From Chitinophagaceae bacterium (GTDB taxonomy: Bacteria > Bacteroidota > Bacteroidia > Chitinophagales > Chitinophagaceae), in NCBI GenBank assembly GCA_016710935.1, contig JADJTY010000014.1, forward strand, positions 97,501-161,500: a stretch of DNA of 64,000 bases. The letters are read 5' to 3'. Below the pieces are notes generated by a model, which saw nothing but the letters and a program-made list of their open reading frames with translations, had not been told where the DNA came from and did not search any database. The translations under genes were made by a program, and so were the position numbers. Within the stretch, counting starts at the first letter, position 1. The number at the start of each line of letters is the position of its first letter. This document shows positions 1 to 8,605 of the stretch, one piece after another.

Positions 1-368
1 CTTCCCTGCAAAAAAGGATCTTTATCCTGGTATATATAGTAATGATATTGCCTGCTTTTAGCATCAAAGCGGCAATGAGCATCATCAGCAACCCGAAATA
101 TGCGTTTTGCAACAATATCATCGGGCAGAATTGCATTCAGGTTGTAACTGCCATCGTCAATGGCTGTATCGGTATCGAAATGGAAAAAATTCTGCAACGC
201 ATGCACACCTGCATCTGTACGTGACGATCCGGTTAGCTCAAACCTCTTCCTGTAGAAAATTTCCAGTGCTTTTTCCACCTCTGCCTGCACAGAATTGGCA
301 TTCTGCTGCTTTTGAAATCCCGAATAACGGGTGCCTTTATAGGAAACCTCCATAAAATATCGTGGCAT
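1..368 (-). CDS. truA: tRNA pseudouridine synthase A, 5' part only
   Basis: TruA converts uridines 38-40 in the anticodon arm of many tRNAs to pseudouridine in the cytoplasm. The reading frame starts at an ATG at 368 and runs off the left edge, leaving about 122 N-terminal residues of a protein usually near 250 residues. The family's catalytic motif RTDAGVHA is visible, with the nucleophilic Asp at residue 52. The N-terminal stretch (MPRYFMEVSYKGTRYSGFQ) matches the usual TruA beginning. The next gene diverges from it across a 142 bp gap. The family call is firm; the missing C-terminal half cannot be checked. Confidence 0.93.
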   Translation of the reverse strand, partial: MPRYFMEVSYKGTRYSGFQKQQNANSVQAEVEKALEIFYRKRFELTGSSRTDAGVHALQNFFHFDTDTAIDDGSYNLNAILPDDIVAKRIFRVADDAHCRFDAKSRQYHYYIYQDKDPFLQG

Positions 369-485
369 GTGTACCCTTTGAATGTTTTGTTTTGTATCAG
401 CTCTTAATTAACCTTTCAAAAATACTTATTCTGCCTGTTTTTGCCATTTAAATAAAAACCTGCGGTACATTAACTATCCCACGCT

Positions 486-493
486 TATTTTTG
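486..493 (+). promoter_or_regulatory. Candidate -7 box (TATTTTTG)
   Basis: This matches the Bacteroidota TAnnTTTG -7 consensus and lies 17 bp before the aminopeptidase ATG at 511. I see no clear TTTG -33 box at the usual spacing, so this is only a candidate. Confidence 0.35.
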
Positions 494-510
494 TAACCTA
501 AATTTTATAT

Positions 511-2952
511 ATGAAAAGAATTGTTTTTTTACTTGCATTGATTGCAGGCCCTTTTTTGGTACTGGCCCAGCCGGGTGCCGAACCCCAGGACACATCCTGG
601 AAAAAAATCCTGCGTGAATCATATCCCAGGATCAACGACCTGGTGCACACCAAACTGGATGTAAGGTTTGATTACGACAAAGCTTACCTGTACGGTAAGG
701 CCTGGATCACCTTAAAGCCACACTTCTATAATACCGACTCTTTATTGCTTGATGCAAAAGGAATGGATATTAAAGAAGTAGCTGTAATGAAAGGCACTTC
801 AAAATCAAAATTGAAATATGATTATGATGGTATGCAATTGAGGATTACCCTTGATAAAATGTACAAAGGCAACGAGAGTTACACGGTGTATATTGATTAC
901 GTAAGTAAGCCCGATGAATTAAAAACAAAAGGCAGTGCAGCCATTTCAAATGCCAAAGGATTGTATTTTATAAATCCAAAGGGAGAAGTTAAGGATAAGC
1001 CAACCCAAATATGGACTCAGGGCGAAACAGAAGCAACCAGCGTATGGGCTCCTACCATTGATAAACCAAATCAAAAAACCACACAGGAAATGTACATGAC
1101 CGTTCCGGCGAAATATGTTACGCTCAGTAACGGTCTGCTATTAAGCCAGAAGAAAAATGCTGATGGTACAAGAACCGATTACTGGAAAATGGACCTGCCT
1201 CATGCGCCTTATTTATTTTTTATGGGCGTAGGTGATTATTCGATTACCAAAGACAGTTATAAAGGAAAAGAAGTAAGCTATTATGTAGAAAAAGAATACG
1301 CTTCTGTAGCACGCGGTATTTTTGGAAGCACTCCTGAAATGATGAAATTTTTCTCTGATAAATTAGGTGTTGAATACCCCTGGCAAAAATATGCTCAAAT
1401 TGTAGGGAGAGAATATGTAAGCGGCGCCATGGAAAATACAACAGCTACTATACACCAGGAAAGTGCTTATCAAAATGCAAGAGAACTGGTTGACGGCATT
1501 GGCTGGGAAGGTACTATTGCCCATGAATTATTTCACCACTGGTTTGGAGATCTGGTAACTGCTGAGAGCTGGAGCCATATTACTGTTAATGAATCAATGG
1601 CCGATTACAGCCAGACCATGTGGATGGAATACAAGCACGGCAAAGATGCAGGTGATGCAGAAAACCTGCAGGGCTTACAGGCATACTTATCAAACCCCAA
1701 TGACAGCAAGAAGAACCTGGTACGTTTTCATTATGCCGATAAGGAAGATGTATTTGACCTGGTGAGTTATCAGAAGGGAGGCCGTGTACATCATATGCTG
1801 CGTAACTATGTTGGTGATGATGCTTATTTTAAATCGCTGAATAATTATTTAACCACCAATAAATTTAAACCCGGGGAAGCAGCCCAGATGCGTTTGGCTT
1901 TTGAAGAAGTTACCGGTAAGGATATGAACTGGTTCTGGAACCAGTGGTTTTATGGCAGCGGCCACCCGGTTGTAAAGATCGACTACAATTATGAAACACC
2001 CGGCAAAGCGATGGTGATCATTGAGCAGACCCAGAAGACAGACAAGATTTTTCGTTTACCCATTGCCGTTGATGTTTACACCGGCGCATCTAAAAAAAGA
2101 TACAATGTGTGGGTTGAGAATAAGATCGATACTTTCAGTTTCAATTACTCACAAAAACCTGACCTGATCAATGTGGATGCTGATAAAGTAATGCTTTGGG
2201 CTAAAACCGATAATAAGACATCAGAAAACTATGTACACCAGGGTAAACATGCGCCGCTTTACTTAGACCGGAAAGAAGCACTGGATCATTTTGCAAAAAA
2301 GGGAATGCCTGAACTGGCAAATGGTTTAACCGATAAGTTTGCTCCGTTAAGAAGGAGCACGGTTACCAAACTGGAAGCTTCTAAAATGGCAGAAAATGCC
2401 AACGTGATCGAAGGCATTGAAAAAATTGCCAACACTGAAAAAGACAGAAAAACAAAAGCTGCTGCTATTGCATACCTGGCCAAGACCAGCAATGCCAAAT
2501 ACAAGGCGCTTTACGAAAAGAACATAGACGACAGCAGTTATTCTGTTGCCGGTGCAGCTTTGGAAGGACTGATCGGTTTAGACCCCACTAAAGGTTATGA
2601 ACTTGCAAAAAAATACAGCAAAGATGCCAAAGGCGACCTGGGAGCTATAGTGAATGATGTAATTATTAAAGAGGGTACCGAAGCTGATTTTGATTTTATT
2701 GTAAAACGTTTTGATGAAATGCCTTTAAGCCAGGAAAAATTAGGCGCTGTGGCAACATTTACAGGCTATCTTGAAAAAGTACAAAACATTGCTAAGGTTA
2801 AAAAAGGAATTGATGCCATCATCAAATTCCGGAACGCAATACCTGAACAATTCAGAAGTTTTGTTGATCCAATGATCCTGGGTGGATTAAATAAAGTAGG
2901 TAAAGCAAAAGGAAAAGAAATTGAAGATTATATCAGTAATGGAATGAAGTAA
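511..2952 (+). CDS. Secreted M1 family metallo-aminopeptidase
   Basis: This is a zinc aminopeptidase that removes N-terminal residues from peptides, 813 aa. An N-terminal signal peptide ending near LVLAQ predicts export. The M1 hallmarks are present: the GAMEN substrate-binding motif at residues 305-309, and HELFH at 338-342 with the third zinc ligand Glu361 in NES (HExxH-x18-E). A WFWNQWF stretch follows the catalytic domain as in other M1 enzymes, and the C-terminal ~250 residues look like helical repeats. It is monocistronic: divergent from truA and convergent with the TPM operon, with a strong hairpin terminator just after it. Its role is probably final trimming of peptides in the periplasm or outside the cell, which fits the secreted endoproteases further along. 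Substrate preference cannot be read from the sequence. Confidence 0.92.
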   Translation: MKRIVFLLALIAGPFLVLAQPGAEPQDTSWKKILRESYPRINDLVHTKLDVRFDYDKAYLYGKAWITLKPHFYNTDSLLLDAKGMDIKEVAVMKGTSKSKLKYDYDGMQLRITLDKMYKGNESYTVYIDYVSKPDELKTKGSAAISNAKGLYFINPKGEVKDKPTQIWTQGETEATSVWAPTIDKPNQKTTQEMYMTVPAKYVTLSNGLLLSQKKNADGTRTDYWKMDLPHAPYLFFMGVGDYSITKDSYKGKEVSYYVEKEYASVARGIFGSTPEMMKFFSDKLGVEYPWQKYAQIVGREYVSGAMENTTATIHQESAYQNARELVDGIGWEGTIAHELFHHWFGDLVTAESWSHITVNESMADYSQTMWMEYKHGKDAGDAENLQGLQAYLSNPNDSKKNLVRFHYADKEDVFDLVSYQKGGRVHHMLRNYVGDDAYFKSLNNYLTTNKFKPGEAAQMRLAFEEVTGKDMNWFWNQWFYGSGHPVVKIDYNYETPGKAMVIIEQTQKTDKIFRLPIAVDVYTGASKKRYNVWVENKIDTFSFNYSQKPDLINVDADKVMLWAKTDNKTSENYVHQGKHAPLYLDRKEALDHFAKKGMPELANGLTDKFAPLRRSTVTKLEASKMAENANVIEGIEKIANTEKDRKTKAAAIAYLAKTSNAKYKALYEKNIDDSSYSVAGAALEGLIGLDPTKGYELAKKYSKDAKGDLGAIVNDVIIKEGTEADFDFIVKRFDEMPLSQEKLGAVATFTGYLEKVQNIAKVKKGIDAIIKFRNAIPEQFRSFVDPMILGGLNKVGKAKGKEIEDYISNGMK

Positions 2953-2970
2953 GAGAAATCCCACCAAATA

Positions 2971-3008
2971 AAAAATGCCCCCGACATAGTGTCGGGGGCA
3001 TTTTTTTT
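2971..3008. terminator. Bidirectional intrinsic terminator
   Basis: A perfect 15-bp stem (2971-2985 with 2991-3005) with a 5-nt loop is flanked by an A-run and a T-run. It sits between convergent genes, so it can stop the aminopeptidase transcript and the TPM operon. Confidence 0.9.
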
Positions 3009-3023
3009 ATACCAATTTTTTTA

Positions 3024-3797
3024 TTACCAGCTACCGCTTGAGCCGCCCCCACCAAAACTACCGCCGCCGAAACCACCAAATCCACCACCACCACCACCTG
3101 AACTTCCTCCACCACCGCTCCAGCCACTACCGCGGCCGCTATTGATAAGTATATTTCCAATTGTCCAGGCAGCAGCACCACGCCTGCTCATAAACGAACC
3201 GCCGCCACCTTTACCACCCGAAACAGCCAAAAAGATAACGATCATAATGATGATGAAAACTATCCTTCCTATTCCGCCGCTACCCTTGCTCCGCTTGTTA
3301 TAATTTGCCGGAGCTTTGTATTCGCCCTTTACAGCCTGAATGATAGCATCTGTACCTTCCTCTATTCCACGGTAATAATCATCGCCTTTAAAATTGGGTA
3401 CAATTGTATAATCAATTATTTGTTTGCTGGTAACATCCGATAAAACCTTCTCCAGGCCATAACCAACCGATATATTTAATTTGCGGTCGTCTTTTGCAAT
3501 TAACAGCACAACGCCGTTATTATTATCCTTTTGCCCTACTCCCCATTTCCGGCCCAATTCCAATGCATAGTCGGCAACATCTGTTCCGTTGGTAGTTTTT
3601 ACAATTACAACAACAATATTGGTTGAAGTGGAATCATCAAACAGTTTGAGTTTATTTTCAAGATTCTGTTCCTGGTCTTTGGTAAGTGTTCCGGTAAAAT
3701 CATTTACAAGCCTGGGGGGATTGGGAACAGGGGGGATATCCTGTGCCCATGAGGCAAAGCTGAACAACAATAAAAGAAATGGCAATATTTTTTTCAT
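3024..3797 (-). CDS. Exported TPM-domain (YgcG-like) protein with Gly-rich tail
   Basis: 257 aa. A signal peptide (ending SWAQ) leads into a TPM domain at about residues 28-150, recognisable from NDFTGTLT near its start and the GVVLLIAKDDR and ISVGYGLE core. A transmembrane helix follows near residues 175-195, then an extreme Gly/Ser-rich tail ending GSSGSW. TPM domains occur in the plant photosystem II repair protein TLP18.3 and in bacterial YgcG proteins; phosphatase activity has been reported for some, but the bacterial role is unclear. It is the last gene of a LemA-LemA-TPM-TPM operon, 17 bp after the previous gene. LemA and TPM genes are neighbours in many bacteria, which suggests a membrane complex. 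The biochemical role here is unknown. Confidence 0.85.
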   Translation of the reverse strand: MKKILPFLLLLFSFASWAQDIPPVPNPPRLVNDFTGTLTKDQEQNLENKLKLFDDSTSTNIVVVIVKTTNGTDVADYALELGRKWGVGQKDNNNGVVLLIAKDDRKLNISVGYGLEKVLSDVTSKQIIDYTIVPNFKGDDYYRGIEEGTDAIIQAVKGEYKAPANYNKRSKGSGGIGRIVFIIIMIVIFLAVSGGKGGGGSFMSRRGAAAWTIGNILINSGRGSGWSGGGGSSGGGGGGFGGFGGGSFGGGGSSGSW

Positions 3798-3814
3798 GCA
3801 ATACTTAATCAGTT

Positions 3815-4276
3815 TTATTTGCCAAACACAATTTCATCGGGCAATTCGTTTTTATCTTCTGTGGGTATGTAAGGAAATTTTTCTTTTAGCGTTTCCCCTA
3901 TCTGCTTTACGCATTGCTCAATGCCATTACTGATATTATCTTTTGTGAATTGTGCAAGCATATTTTTTACAGCCGTATCCCAATATTCGGCACCGGCTTT
4001 TTGATAAATACCTTCATCTGCAAATAAAGCCAGCTCATGATGATCTATTGCAATGTAGAGCAGTACTGCATTGCGGTGGTCTGTCTCCTGCATTTTTAAT
4101 TTAAAGAAGATCTCAGCGGCCCGGTCTATGGCATCTACATAGGCATTCTTACTTTCTACATAAATGCGTATCTCTCCGCTGGTTTCTTTTTCGGCTACCC
4201 GAATAGCTTCCACGATCTGCGCCTTATCAGCAGCAGAGAAAAACTCTCTCTTTTTAAAAAATGAAAATATGCCCAT
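3815..4276 (-). CDS. Short TPM-domain protein, no signal peptide
   Basis: 153 aa and essentially a single TPM domain. It starts after MGIFSFFKKREFFS and keeps the SGEIRIYVESK and HELALFADEGIY features of the family. Unlike its downstream neighbour it has no export signal, Gly-rich tail or transmembrane helix, so it is probably cytoplasmic or peripheral. Its ATG overlaps the stop codon of the preceding lemA gene by one base (TAATG), so translation is very likely coupled. Operon context predicts a role with LemA at the membrane; no enzymatic function is assigned. Confidence 0.82.
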   Translation of the reverse strand: MGIFSFFKKREFFSAADKAQIVEAIRVAEKETSGEIRIYVESKNAYVDAIDRAAEIFFKLKMQETDHRNAVLLYIAIDHHELALFADEGIYQKAGAEYWDTAVKNMLAQFTKDNISNGIEQCVKQIGETLKEKFPYIPTEDKNELPDEIVFGK

Positions 4277-4866
4277 TAAAATTTTATTTCTGTTGCTTTA
4301 TCTGTACCCGAATCTGCAGTAAATCCATCTTTGGCCTTAAATCCAAAAATACCGGCAACCAGGCTTGTTGGGAAACTTCTTACAGAACTGTTATATGCTC
4401 TAACCGCTTCATTAAAATCCTTTCTGGCTACTTTAATCCTGCGTTCTGTTCCTAAAAGATCAGTTTGCAGGGCAAGAAATGCTTCTGTGCCTTTTAACTG
4501 CGGGTACTTTTCAATGGTAATGATTATTCTATTAGATACATTGGCCAACCCGTTTTGCGCAGCATTCTGCTCCTGAAATTTTGAAGCATCAATATTGGCG
4601 CTGTCGATATTTACGGACTGGGCCTTACTGCGTGCTGCCGCTATTTCTGTTAAAATATTCTGCTCAAAATCAGCCGCTCCCTTTACCACATTGATCAGAT
4701 TAGGTATCAGGTCAAGTCTTCTCTGGTAAGCATTCTGTACTTCACTCCACTGCGTTTGCATACGCACTTCCTTCTTCACCAAAGAATTATAGGTGGTGAT
4801 CAGGAAAATTCCGACCACCACCAATAAACCACCGATAATATATCCGCTATATCTCTTTTTATTCAT
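4276..4866 (-). CDS. LemA family protein (second copy)
   Basis: 196 aa. One N-terminal transmembrane helix (about residues 8-26) is followed by the helical LemA domain. The family signature is seen in YQRRLDLIPNLINVVKG, the AARSKA stretch and the closing FGFKAKDGF. LemA proteins are small membrane-anchored proteins of unsettled function, found across bacteria. This copy lacks the lipobox-like GC of its upstream paralogue. It lies 18 bp after that paralogue and overlaps the next TPM gene by one base. Two adjacent lemA genes followed by two TPM genes suggest paired duplication of a LemA/TPM module. Confidence 0.9.
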   Translation of the reverse strand: MNKKRYSGYIIGGLLVVVGIFLITTYNSLVKKEVRMQTQWSEVQNAYQRRLDLIPNLINVVKGAADFEQNILTEIAAARSKAQSVNIDSANIDASKFQEQNAAQNGLANVSNRIIITIEKYPQLKGTEAFLALQTDLLGTERRIKVARKDFNEAVRAYNSSVRSFPTSLVAGIFGFKAKDGFTADSGTDKATEIKF

Positions 4867-4884
4867 CTTTTAATGCGGCTTGAA

Positions 4885-5484
4885 TTATTTCTTCATGTCA
4901 TCAAAATTCACATCTACTTTTTTCTCCGCACCTGCATCCGCTTTAAACCCTTCTTTTGCACTAAAGCCAAACAAACCGCCCAGTATATTCATTGGAAAAG
5001 ATCTCACTTTGGTATTATACACATTGATCTCTTCATTGAATTTCATCCTTGAATTTTTTATACCGTTTTCAATTTCGGGTAATTTACGCTGCAACTCCAT
5101 AAAGTTGTCGGTTGCTTTTAAAGTTGGATAAGCTTCCACGGTGGCCAGTAAACGGCTTAATGCGCCTGTCATTTGTCCCTGGGCTTCCTGGAATTTTGCA
5201 ATATTCTCAGGCGTAAGGTTATCGGCGTTGATGTTTACACTGGTAGCTTTTGCCCTTGCTTCAATAACATCAGTTAATGTTTTTTGCTCAAAATTGGCAG
5301 CACCTTTAACGGTGTTTACCAGGTTACCAACAAGATCGGAACGGTTTTGATACTCAGTTTGAACATTGTTCCAGGCTTTTTTTACACTTTCATCCTGTTT
5401 TACCAAACCATTGTATCCATTGCATCCCCAAAAACCAAGGATGGCAACAATTCCAAGTACGACTAATAATCCTGTACGTTTCAT
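4885..5484 (-). CDS. lemA: LemA family protein (first copy, operon leader)
   Basis: 199 aa. The N-terminus (MKRTGLLVVLGIVAILGFWGC) is a hydrophobic anchor ending in a cysteine and could be a lipoprotein signal. The LemA signature follows: YQNRSDLVGNLVNTVKG, then an IEARAKAT stretch, a long helical region and a final FGFSAKEGF. It is similar throughout to the next gene, so the two are paralogues, probably from tandem duplication. It is the first gene of the four-gene operon and follows a 164 bp intergenic region that should hold the promoter, though I saw no perfect TAnnTTTG box there. Function is unknown beyond membrane association. Confidence 0.9.
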   Translation of the reverse strand: MKRTGLLVVLGIVAILGFWGCNGYNGLVKQDESVKKAWNNVQTEYQNRSDLVGNLVNTVKGAANFEQKTLTDVIEARAKATSVNINADNLTPENIAKFQEAQGQMTGALSRLLATVEAYPTLKATDNFMELQRKLPEIENGIKNSRMKFNEEINVYNTKVRSFPMNILGGLFGFSAKEGFKADAGAEKKVDVNFDDMKK

Positions 5485-5588
5485 AATTTTTGTTTTAAAT
5501 GTTAAGAGTTTAAAAATAGTATTTTTTGCGAATCTTTCATATTAATTACCGGTTAGCTTAAAAGTAACCTAAAAAAAATGTTAATCCG

Positions 5589-5625
5589 GCCCCCTCTAAA
5601 TCTCCCCCCTAAGGTGGAGACTTTT
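5589..5625 (+). repeat. C-rich intergenic palindromic repeat, copy A
   Basis: A GCCCCCTCT start is followed by a TCTCC/GGAGA hairpin, then GACTTT. It resembles the longer CCCCCT...AGGGGG repeats at 16343, 31911, 32072, 37681 and 37826. It lies between lemA and pgk, directly downstream of pgk. Confidence 0.5.
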
Positions 5626-5648
5626 GGATCATTCCTGGGTAAAGAGAT

Positions 5649-6890
5649 TTATTCTTGGCTTTCTTTCTCTTTAATAGCTGCTATGCCTGGTAAAACCTTT
5701 CCCTCAAAATACTCCAGCATAGCGCCACCACCGGTGCTTACATAGCTTACTTTATCAGCCAGGTGAAACTTGTTTACGGCTGCCACACTATCGCCGCCGC
5801 CAACCAAACTAAAGGCGCCGTTTGCTGTAGCCGCCGCTACTGATTCAGCAACGGCTTTTGTACCGGCCTGAAATTTTTCCATTTCAAAAACACCCATCGG
5901 CCCGTTCCATAAAATAGTTTTTGATTTGCCGATTATTTCGTTGAATATTCCAACTGCTTTAGGGCCAATATCGAGTCCCATCCAGCCATCCGGAATGGCA
6001 TCGCTTGGCCGCACTTCTGTATTGGCATCTGCCGCAAACTTATCAGCAATTACAGAATCTTCGGGCAAATGAATGCTTACATTTTTTTGTTTGGCCTTTT
6101 CTAAAATATCCAAAGCGGTTTGTAAACGGTCGTCTTCGCAAAGTGAAGAACCGATCTTACCACCTCTTGCTTTTAAGAAAGTATAAGCCATACCACCACC
6201 AATGATGATGTCGGTTGCTCTTTCCAATAAATTTTCGATGATGAGAATTTTATCTGAAACCTTGGCCCCGCCTATGATTGCGCAAAAAGGTTTTTCAGCT
6301 TCATGTAGCACTTTTTCTGCACTCTTCACTTCATCATTCATCAGCAAGCCAAACATTCTTTTATCTGCAGCAAAATATTTTGCGATCACGGCTGTTGATG
6401 CATGTGCCCTGTGTGCAGTACCAAAAGCATCATTTACATACACATCACCCAGTTTGCTTAATTTTTCAGCAAAAGCTTCATCTCCTTTTTCTTCTTCCTT
6501 ATAAAAACGAAGGTTTTCCAAAAGCAAAACCTCACCCGGTCTTAACATAGAAGCAGTAAGGCCAGCCTGTGAACCTACACAATCATCAGCAAAAAATACT
6601 TTTGTATTGCCTGCAGATTCTGCAGAATCCCCAGATGAGTTTAATAATGCATACAAAGGTTTTACCAGGTGCTTTAAGGAGTATTTATCTGTTGGGCCAT
6701 CTTTTGGGCGGCCCAGGTGACTCATTAAAATAACACTACCGCCATCTGCCAGTACTTTTTTAATGGTTGGAATGGTTGCCGTCATGCGGGTATCATCGGT
6801 GATGTTAAACTGCTCATCTAAAGGAACATTAAAATCAACCCGTATAAGGGCTTTATGGCCTGCAAAATTAAAATCTGAAAATTTACTCAT
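5649..6890 (-). CDS. pgk: Phosphoglycerate kinase
   Basis: This glycolytic kinase transfers phosphate between 1,3-bisphosphoglycerate and ADP in the cytoplasm. It is 413 aa from the ATG at 6890. A TTG six bases upstream is a less likely start. Signature features are RVDFNVPLDE near residue 20, the SHLGRPK substrate loop, GGAKVSDKI in the middle and GGGDSVAA near the C-terminus, which binds nucleotide. It lies downstream of gapA on the same strand, so the two consecutive steps of lower glycolysis are probably co-transcribed, although a palindromic repeat sits in the gap. Length is normal for the family. Confidence 0.97.
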   Translation of the reverse strand: MSKFSDFNFAGHKALIRVDFNVPLDEQFNITDDTRMTATIPTIKKVLADGGSVILMSHLGRPKDGPTDKYSLKHLVKPLYALLNSSGDSAESAGNTKVFFADDCVGSQAGLTASMLRPGEVLLLENLRFYKEEEKGDEAFAEKLSKLGDVYVNDAFGTAHRAHASTAVIAKYFAADKRMFGLLMNDEVKSAEKVLHEAEKPFCAIIGGAKVSDKILIIENLLERATDIIIGGGMAYTFLKARGGKIGSSLCEDDRLQTALDILEKAKQKNVSIHLPEDSVIADKFAADANTEVRPSDAIPDGWMGLDIGPKAVGIFNEIIGKSKTILWNGPMGVFEMEKFQAGTKAVAESVAAATANGAFSLVGGGDSVAAVNKFHLADKVSYVSTGGGAMLEYFEGKVLPGIAAIKEKESQE

Positions 6891-6910
6891 GATCAACTGG
6901 TTATTTAAAA

Positions 6911-6996
6911 TAAAAACGCAGAGAAAAAAAGAACCAGAGTTAACGCTGAGTATCTCTGCGAAATCTCCATTTACTCACTTTCTCTGCGGTTAAAAA
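6911..6996. repeat. CGCAGAGA/TCTCTGCG intergenic inverted repeat
   Basis: An imperfect palindromic element in the gapA-pgk gap has CGCAGAGA on the left and TCTCTGCG twice on the right. The vocabulary resembles the 46131-46210 element (GCAGAGA, TCTCTGC), so both may belong to one dispersed family. Confidence 0.55.
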
Positions 6997-7049
6997 GTTT
7001 TATTTATGATCCCGTCTTCCTTATGAAGGTAGACGATTGGAACGACAAC

Positions 7050-8060
7050 TTATTTTATCAACCCTGCAAAATGATGCACTGTACGCACCAACTGGCTTAC
7101 ATAGCTCATTTCATTATCGTACCAGCTAACGGTTTTTACCATTTGCTTATCGCCCATGGTCATTACCTTGGTTTGGGTTGCATCAAACAAAGAACCGAAG
7201 TTGATGCCGATCACATCGGTGCTTACAATTTCATCTTCGTTGTATCCGAAACTTTCGTTGCTGGCGGCTTTCATGGCTGCATTAATTTCTTCAACCGTAA
7301 CTGTTTTTTCTAAAATTGAATACAGTTCGGTTACCGAACCGGTTATTACGGGCACCCTTTGTGCACCACCATCTAATTTACCTTTTAATTCTGGTAAAAC
7401 CAGTCCGATTGCTTTTGCAGCACCCGTGCTGTTTGGTACAATGTTGGCCGCGGCAGCCCTTGCCCTGCGTAAATCACCTTTTGGATGTGGAGCGTCCAGT
7501 GTATTCTGATCGTTTGTATAAGCATGTATGGTACTCATGATACCGGTAAGAATGGTAAAATTATCATTGAGTGTTTTTGCCATTGGAGCCAAACAGTTGG
7601 TAGTGCAGCTTGCACAACTGATCACGGTTTCGCTGCCATCTAAAATAGCGTGGTTAACATTAAATACTACGGTTTTCAGATCGCCGGTTGCAGGAGCAGA
7701 AATAACCACTCTTTTTGCGCCGGCTGTTAAATGGGCTTCGGCTTTTGCCTTATCGGTAAAGAAACCGGTACACTCAATGACCACATCAACATCATGGCTG
7801 CCCCATGGAATTTGAGCAGGGTCTTTTTGTGCATATACTTTCACTTCATCGCCATTAACTACAATGGCGTTTTCGGTAGACTTTACATCCTGGCCAAAAC
7901 GGCCCTGGGCGCTGTCGTATTTTAATAAATGTGCCAGCACAGCAGGGCTGGTTAAATCATTGATGGCAACTACATCAATACCTTTCATATCGTATATCTG
8001 ACGATAAACTAAACGGCCGATGCGACCGAACCCGTTAATGGCAACTTTTACTGTACTCAT
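7050..8060 (-). CDS. gapA: Glyceraldehyde-3-phosphate dehydrogenase, type I
   Basis: It oxidises glyceraldehyde 3-phosphate to 1,3-bisphosphoglycerate with NAD. It is 336 aa from the ATG at 8060; a TTG two codons upstream is less likely. The N-terminal Rossmann motif is INGFGRIGR. The catalytic Cys152 lies in SCTTNCLAP, and the phosphate-binding and C-terminal WYDNEMSY signatures are present. An Asp in AINDLT after the second strand is typical of NAD-specific enzymes. A good -7 box (TACTTTTG on the minus strand) lies 44 nt upstream. It forms a probable transcription unit with pgk. Confidence 0.97.
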   Translation of the reverse strand: MSTVKVAINGFGRIGRLVYRQIYDMKGIDVVAINDLTSPAVLAHLLKYDSAQGRFGQDVKSTENAIVVNGDEVKVYAQKDPAQIPWGSHDVDVVIECTGFFTDKAKAEAHLTAGAKRVVISAPATGDLKTVVFNVNHAILDGSETVISCASCTTNCLAPMAKTLNDNFTILTGIMSTIHAYTNDQNTLDAPHPKGDLRRARAAAANIVPNSTGAAKAIGLVLPELKGKLDGGAQRVPVITGSVTELYSILEKTVTVEEINAAMKAASNESFGYNEDEIVSTDVIGINFGSLFDATQTKVMTMGDKQMVKTVSWYDNEMSYVSQLVRTVHHFAGLIK

Positions 8061-8103
8061 GTTCAATTAAAAATTAAAATTTATGAATTGCGAATTTGCG
8101 CTG

Positions 8104-8111
8104 CAAAAGTA
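8104..8111 (-). promoter_or_regulatory. Candidate -7 box of gapA (TACTTTTG)
   Basis: A perfect match to TAnnTTTG on the minus strand, 44 nt upstream of the gapA ATG at 8060. No obvious -33 TTTG is seen. Confidence 0.45.
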
Positions 8112-8160
8112 CATTTTGTACCACATATAATGAGGGAATATTTGTAAACGATTTAAATTA

Positions 8161-8192
8161 TTTGGTTGAAAAACTGCCGAACGTTATCTTTG
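8161..8192 (+). promoter_or_regulatory. tRNA-Glu promoter (TTTG ... TATCTTTG)
   Basis: TTTG at 8161-8164 and TATCTTTG at 8185-8192 are separated by 20 bp, the spacing of the Bacteroidota -33/-7 promoter. The tRNA begins 20 nt after the -7 box. Confidence 0.6.
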
Positions 8193-8211
8193 CCGTCCTT
8201 TAACAGGAAAC

Positions 8212-8283
8212 GCCGCGTTGGTCAAGGGGTTAAGACGCCTCCCTTTCACGGAGGAATCACGGGTTCGAATCCCGTACGTGGTA
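8212..8283 (+). tRNA. tRNA-Glu (anticodon TTC)
   Basis: The 72-nt sequence folds into a complete cloverleaf. The 7-bp acceptor stem (8212-8218 with 8276-8282) contains two G-U pairs. The GTC/GAC D-stem, the CCTCC/GGAGG anticodon stem with loop CTTTCAC (anticodon TTC, reads GAA/GAG) and the ACGGG/CCCGT T-stem around TTCGAAT are all clear. A 3' CCA is not encoded. A strong promoter precedes it and a hairpin terminator follows 7 nt later. Its 3' end is partly duplicated at 8574-8667. Confidence 0.95.
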
Positions 8284-8290
8284 CTACAGT

Positions 8291-8321
8291 AAAGCCTTTC
8301 AGAATATGAAGGGCTTTTTTT
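8291..8321 (+). terminator. tRNA-Glu terminator
   Basis: An 11-bp stem (8291-8301 with 8307-8317, one G-T pair) with a 5-nt loop is followed by a T-run. An in-frame ATG at 8306 falls inside this hairpin, which argues against it being the start of the nuclease gene. Confidence 0.85.
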
Positions 8322-8332
8322 ATTTTTATCTT

Positions 8333-8605
8333 ATGGTTACTGTATATGTTTTGTTGAGTAAAAAAGATAATGCAACGTATGTTGGTATGGCATTAAATGT
8401 CCTGAATAGATTAAAGGAGCATAATTCTGGCAAGAACCGATACACCAAAGCTCACATGCCGTGGGAAATAATTTACACTGAACAATTTCCTGATTGGGCA
8501 ACAGCAAGAGCAAAAGAAAAGTATCTGAAAACTACCGCTGGCAAAAATTGGCTAAAAAAATATTTTGATGAAAACGGAGGAATCACGGGTTCCCTGCCTG
8601 CTTGA
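8333..8605 (+). CDS. Minimal GIY-YIG superfamily nuclease
   Basis: 90 aa, a bare GIY-YIG domain of the UvrC-N/URI type. VYVLLS and TYVGMA replace the GIY and YIG strands. The conserved Arg sits in NRLKEHN, and the catalytic-type Glu in AKEKYLKT. I chose the ATG at 8333 because an earlier in-frame ATG at 8306 lies inside the tRNA terminator. The normal domain ends near KKYFDE. The last residues (NGGITGSLPA) are translated from a duplicated piece of the tRNA-Glu gene and from a palindromic insert, so the C-terminus is a junction product. Small GIY-YIG proteins of this kind are common in Bacteroidota with unknown function. The position suggests a tRNA-associated selfish or homing origin (inference). 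Confidence 0.85.
   Translation: MVTVYVLLSKKDNATYVGMALNVLNRLKEHNSGKNRYTKAHMPWEIIYTEQFPDWATARAKEKYLKTTAGKNWLKKYFDENGGITGSLPA

Noticed and set aside
2933..3303. Open frames rich in Pro/Leu or Val/Ala opposite the Gly-rich tail of the TPM protein
   Set aside because: They are produced by the low-complexity GGN codons of the real minus-strand gene; they have no start context and overlap a clear family member.
8306..8332. Upstream ATG for the GIY-YIG gene
   Set aside because: It lies in the right arm of the tRNA terminator hairpin and adds nine residues unlike the family; the ATG at 8333 begins exactly at the domain.
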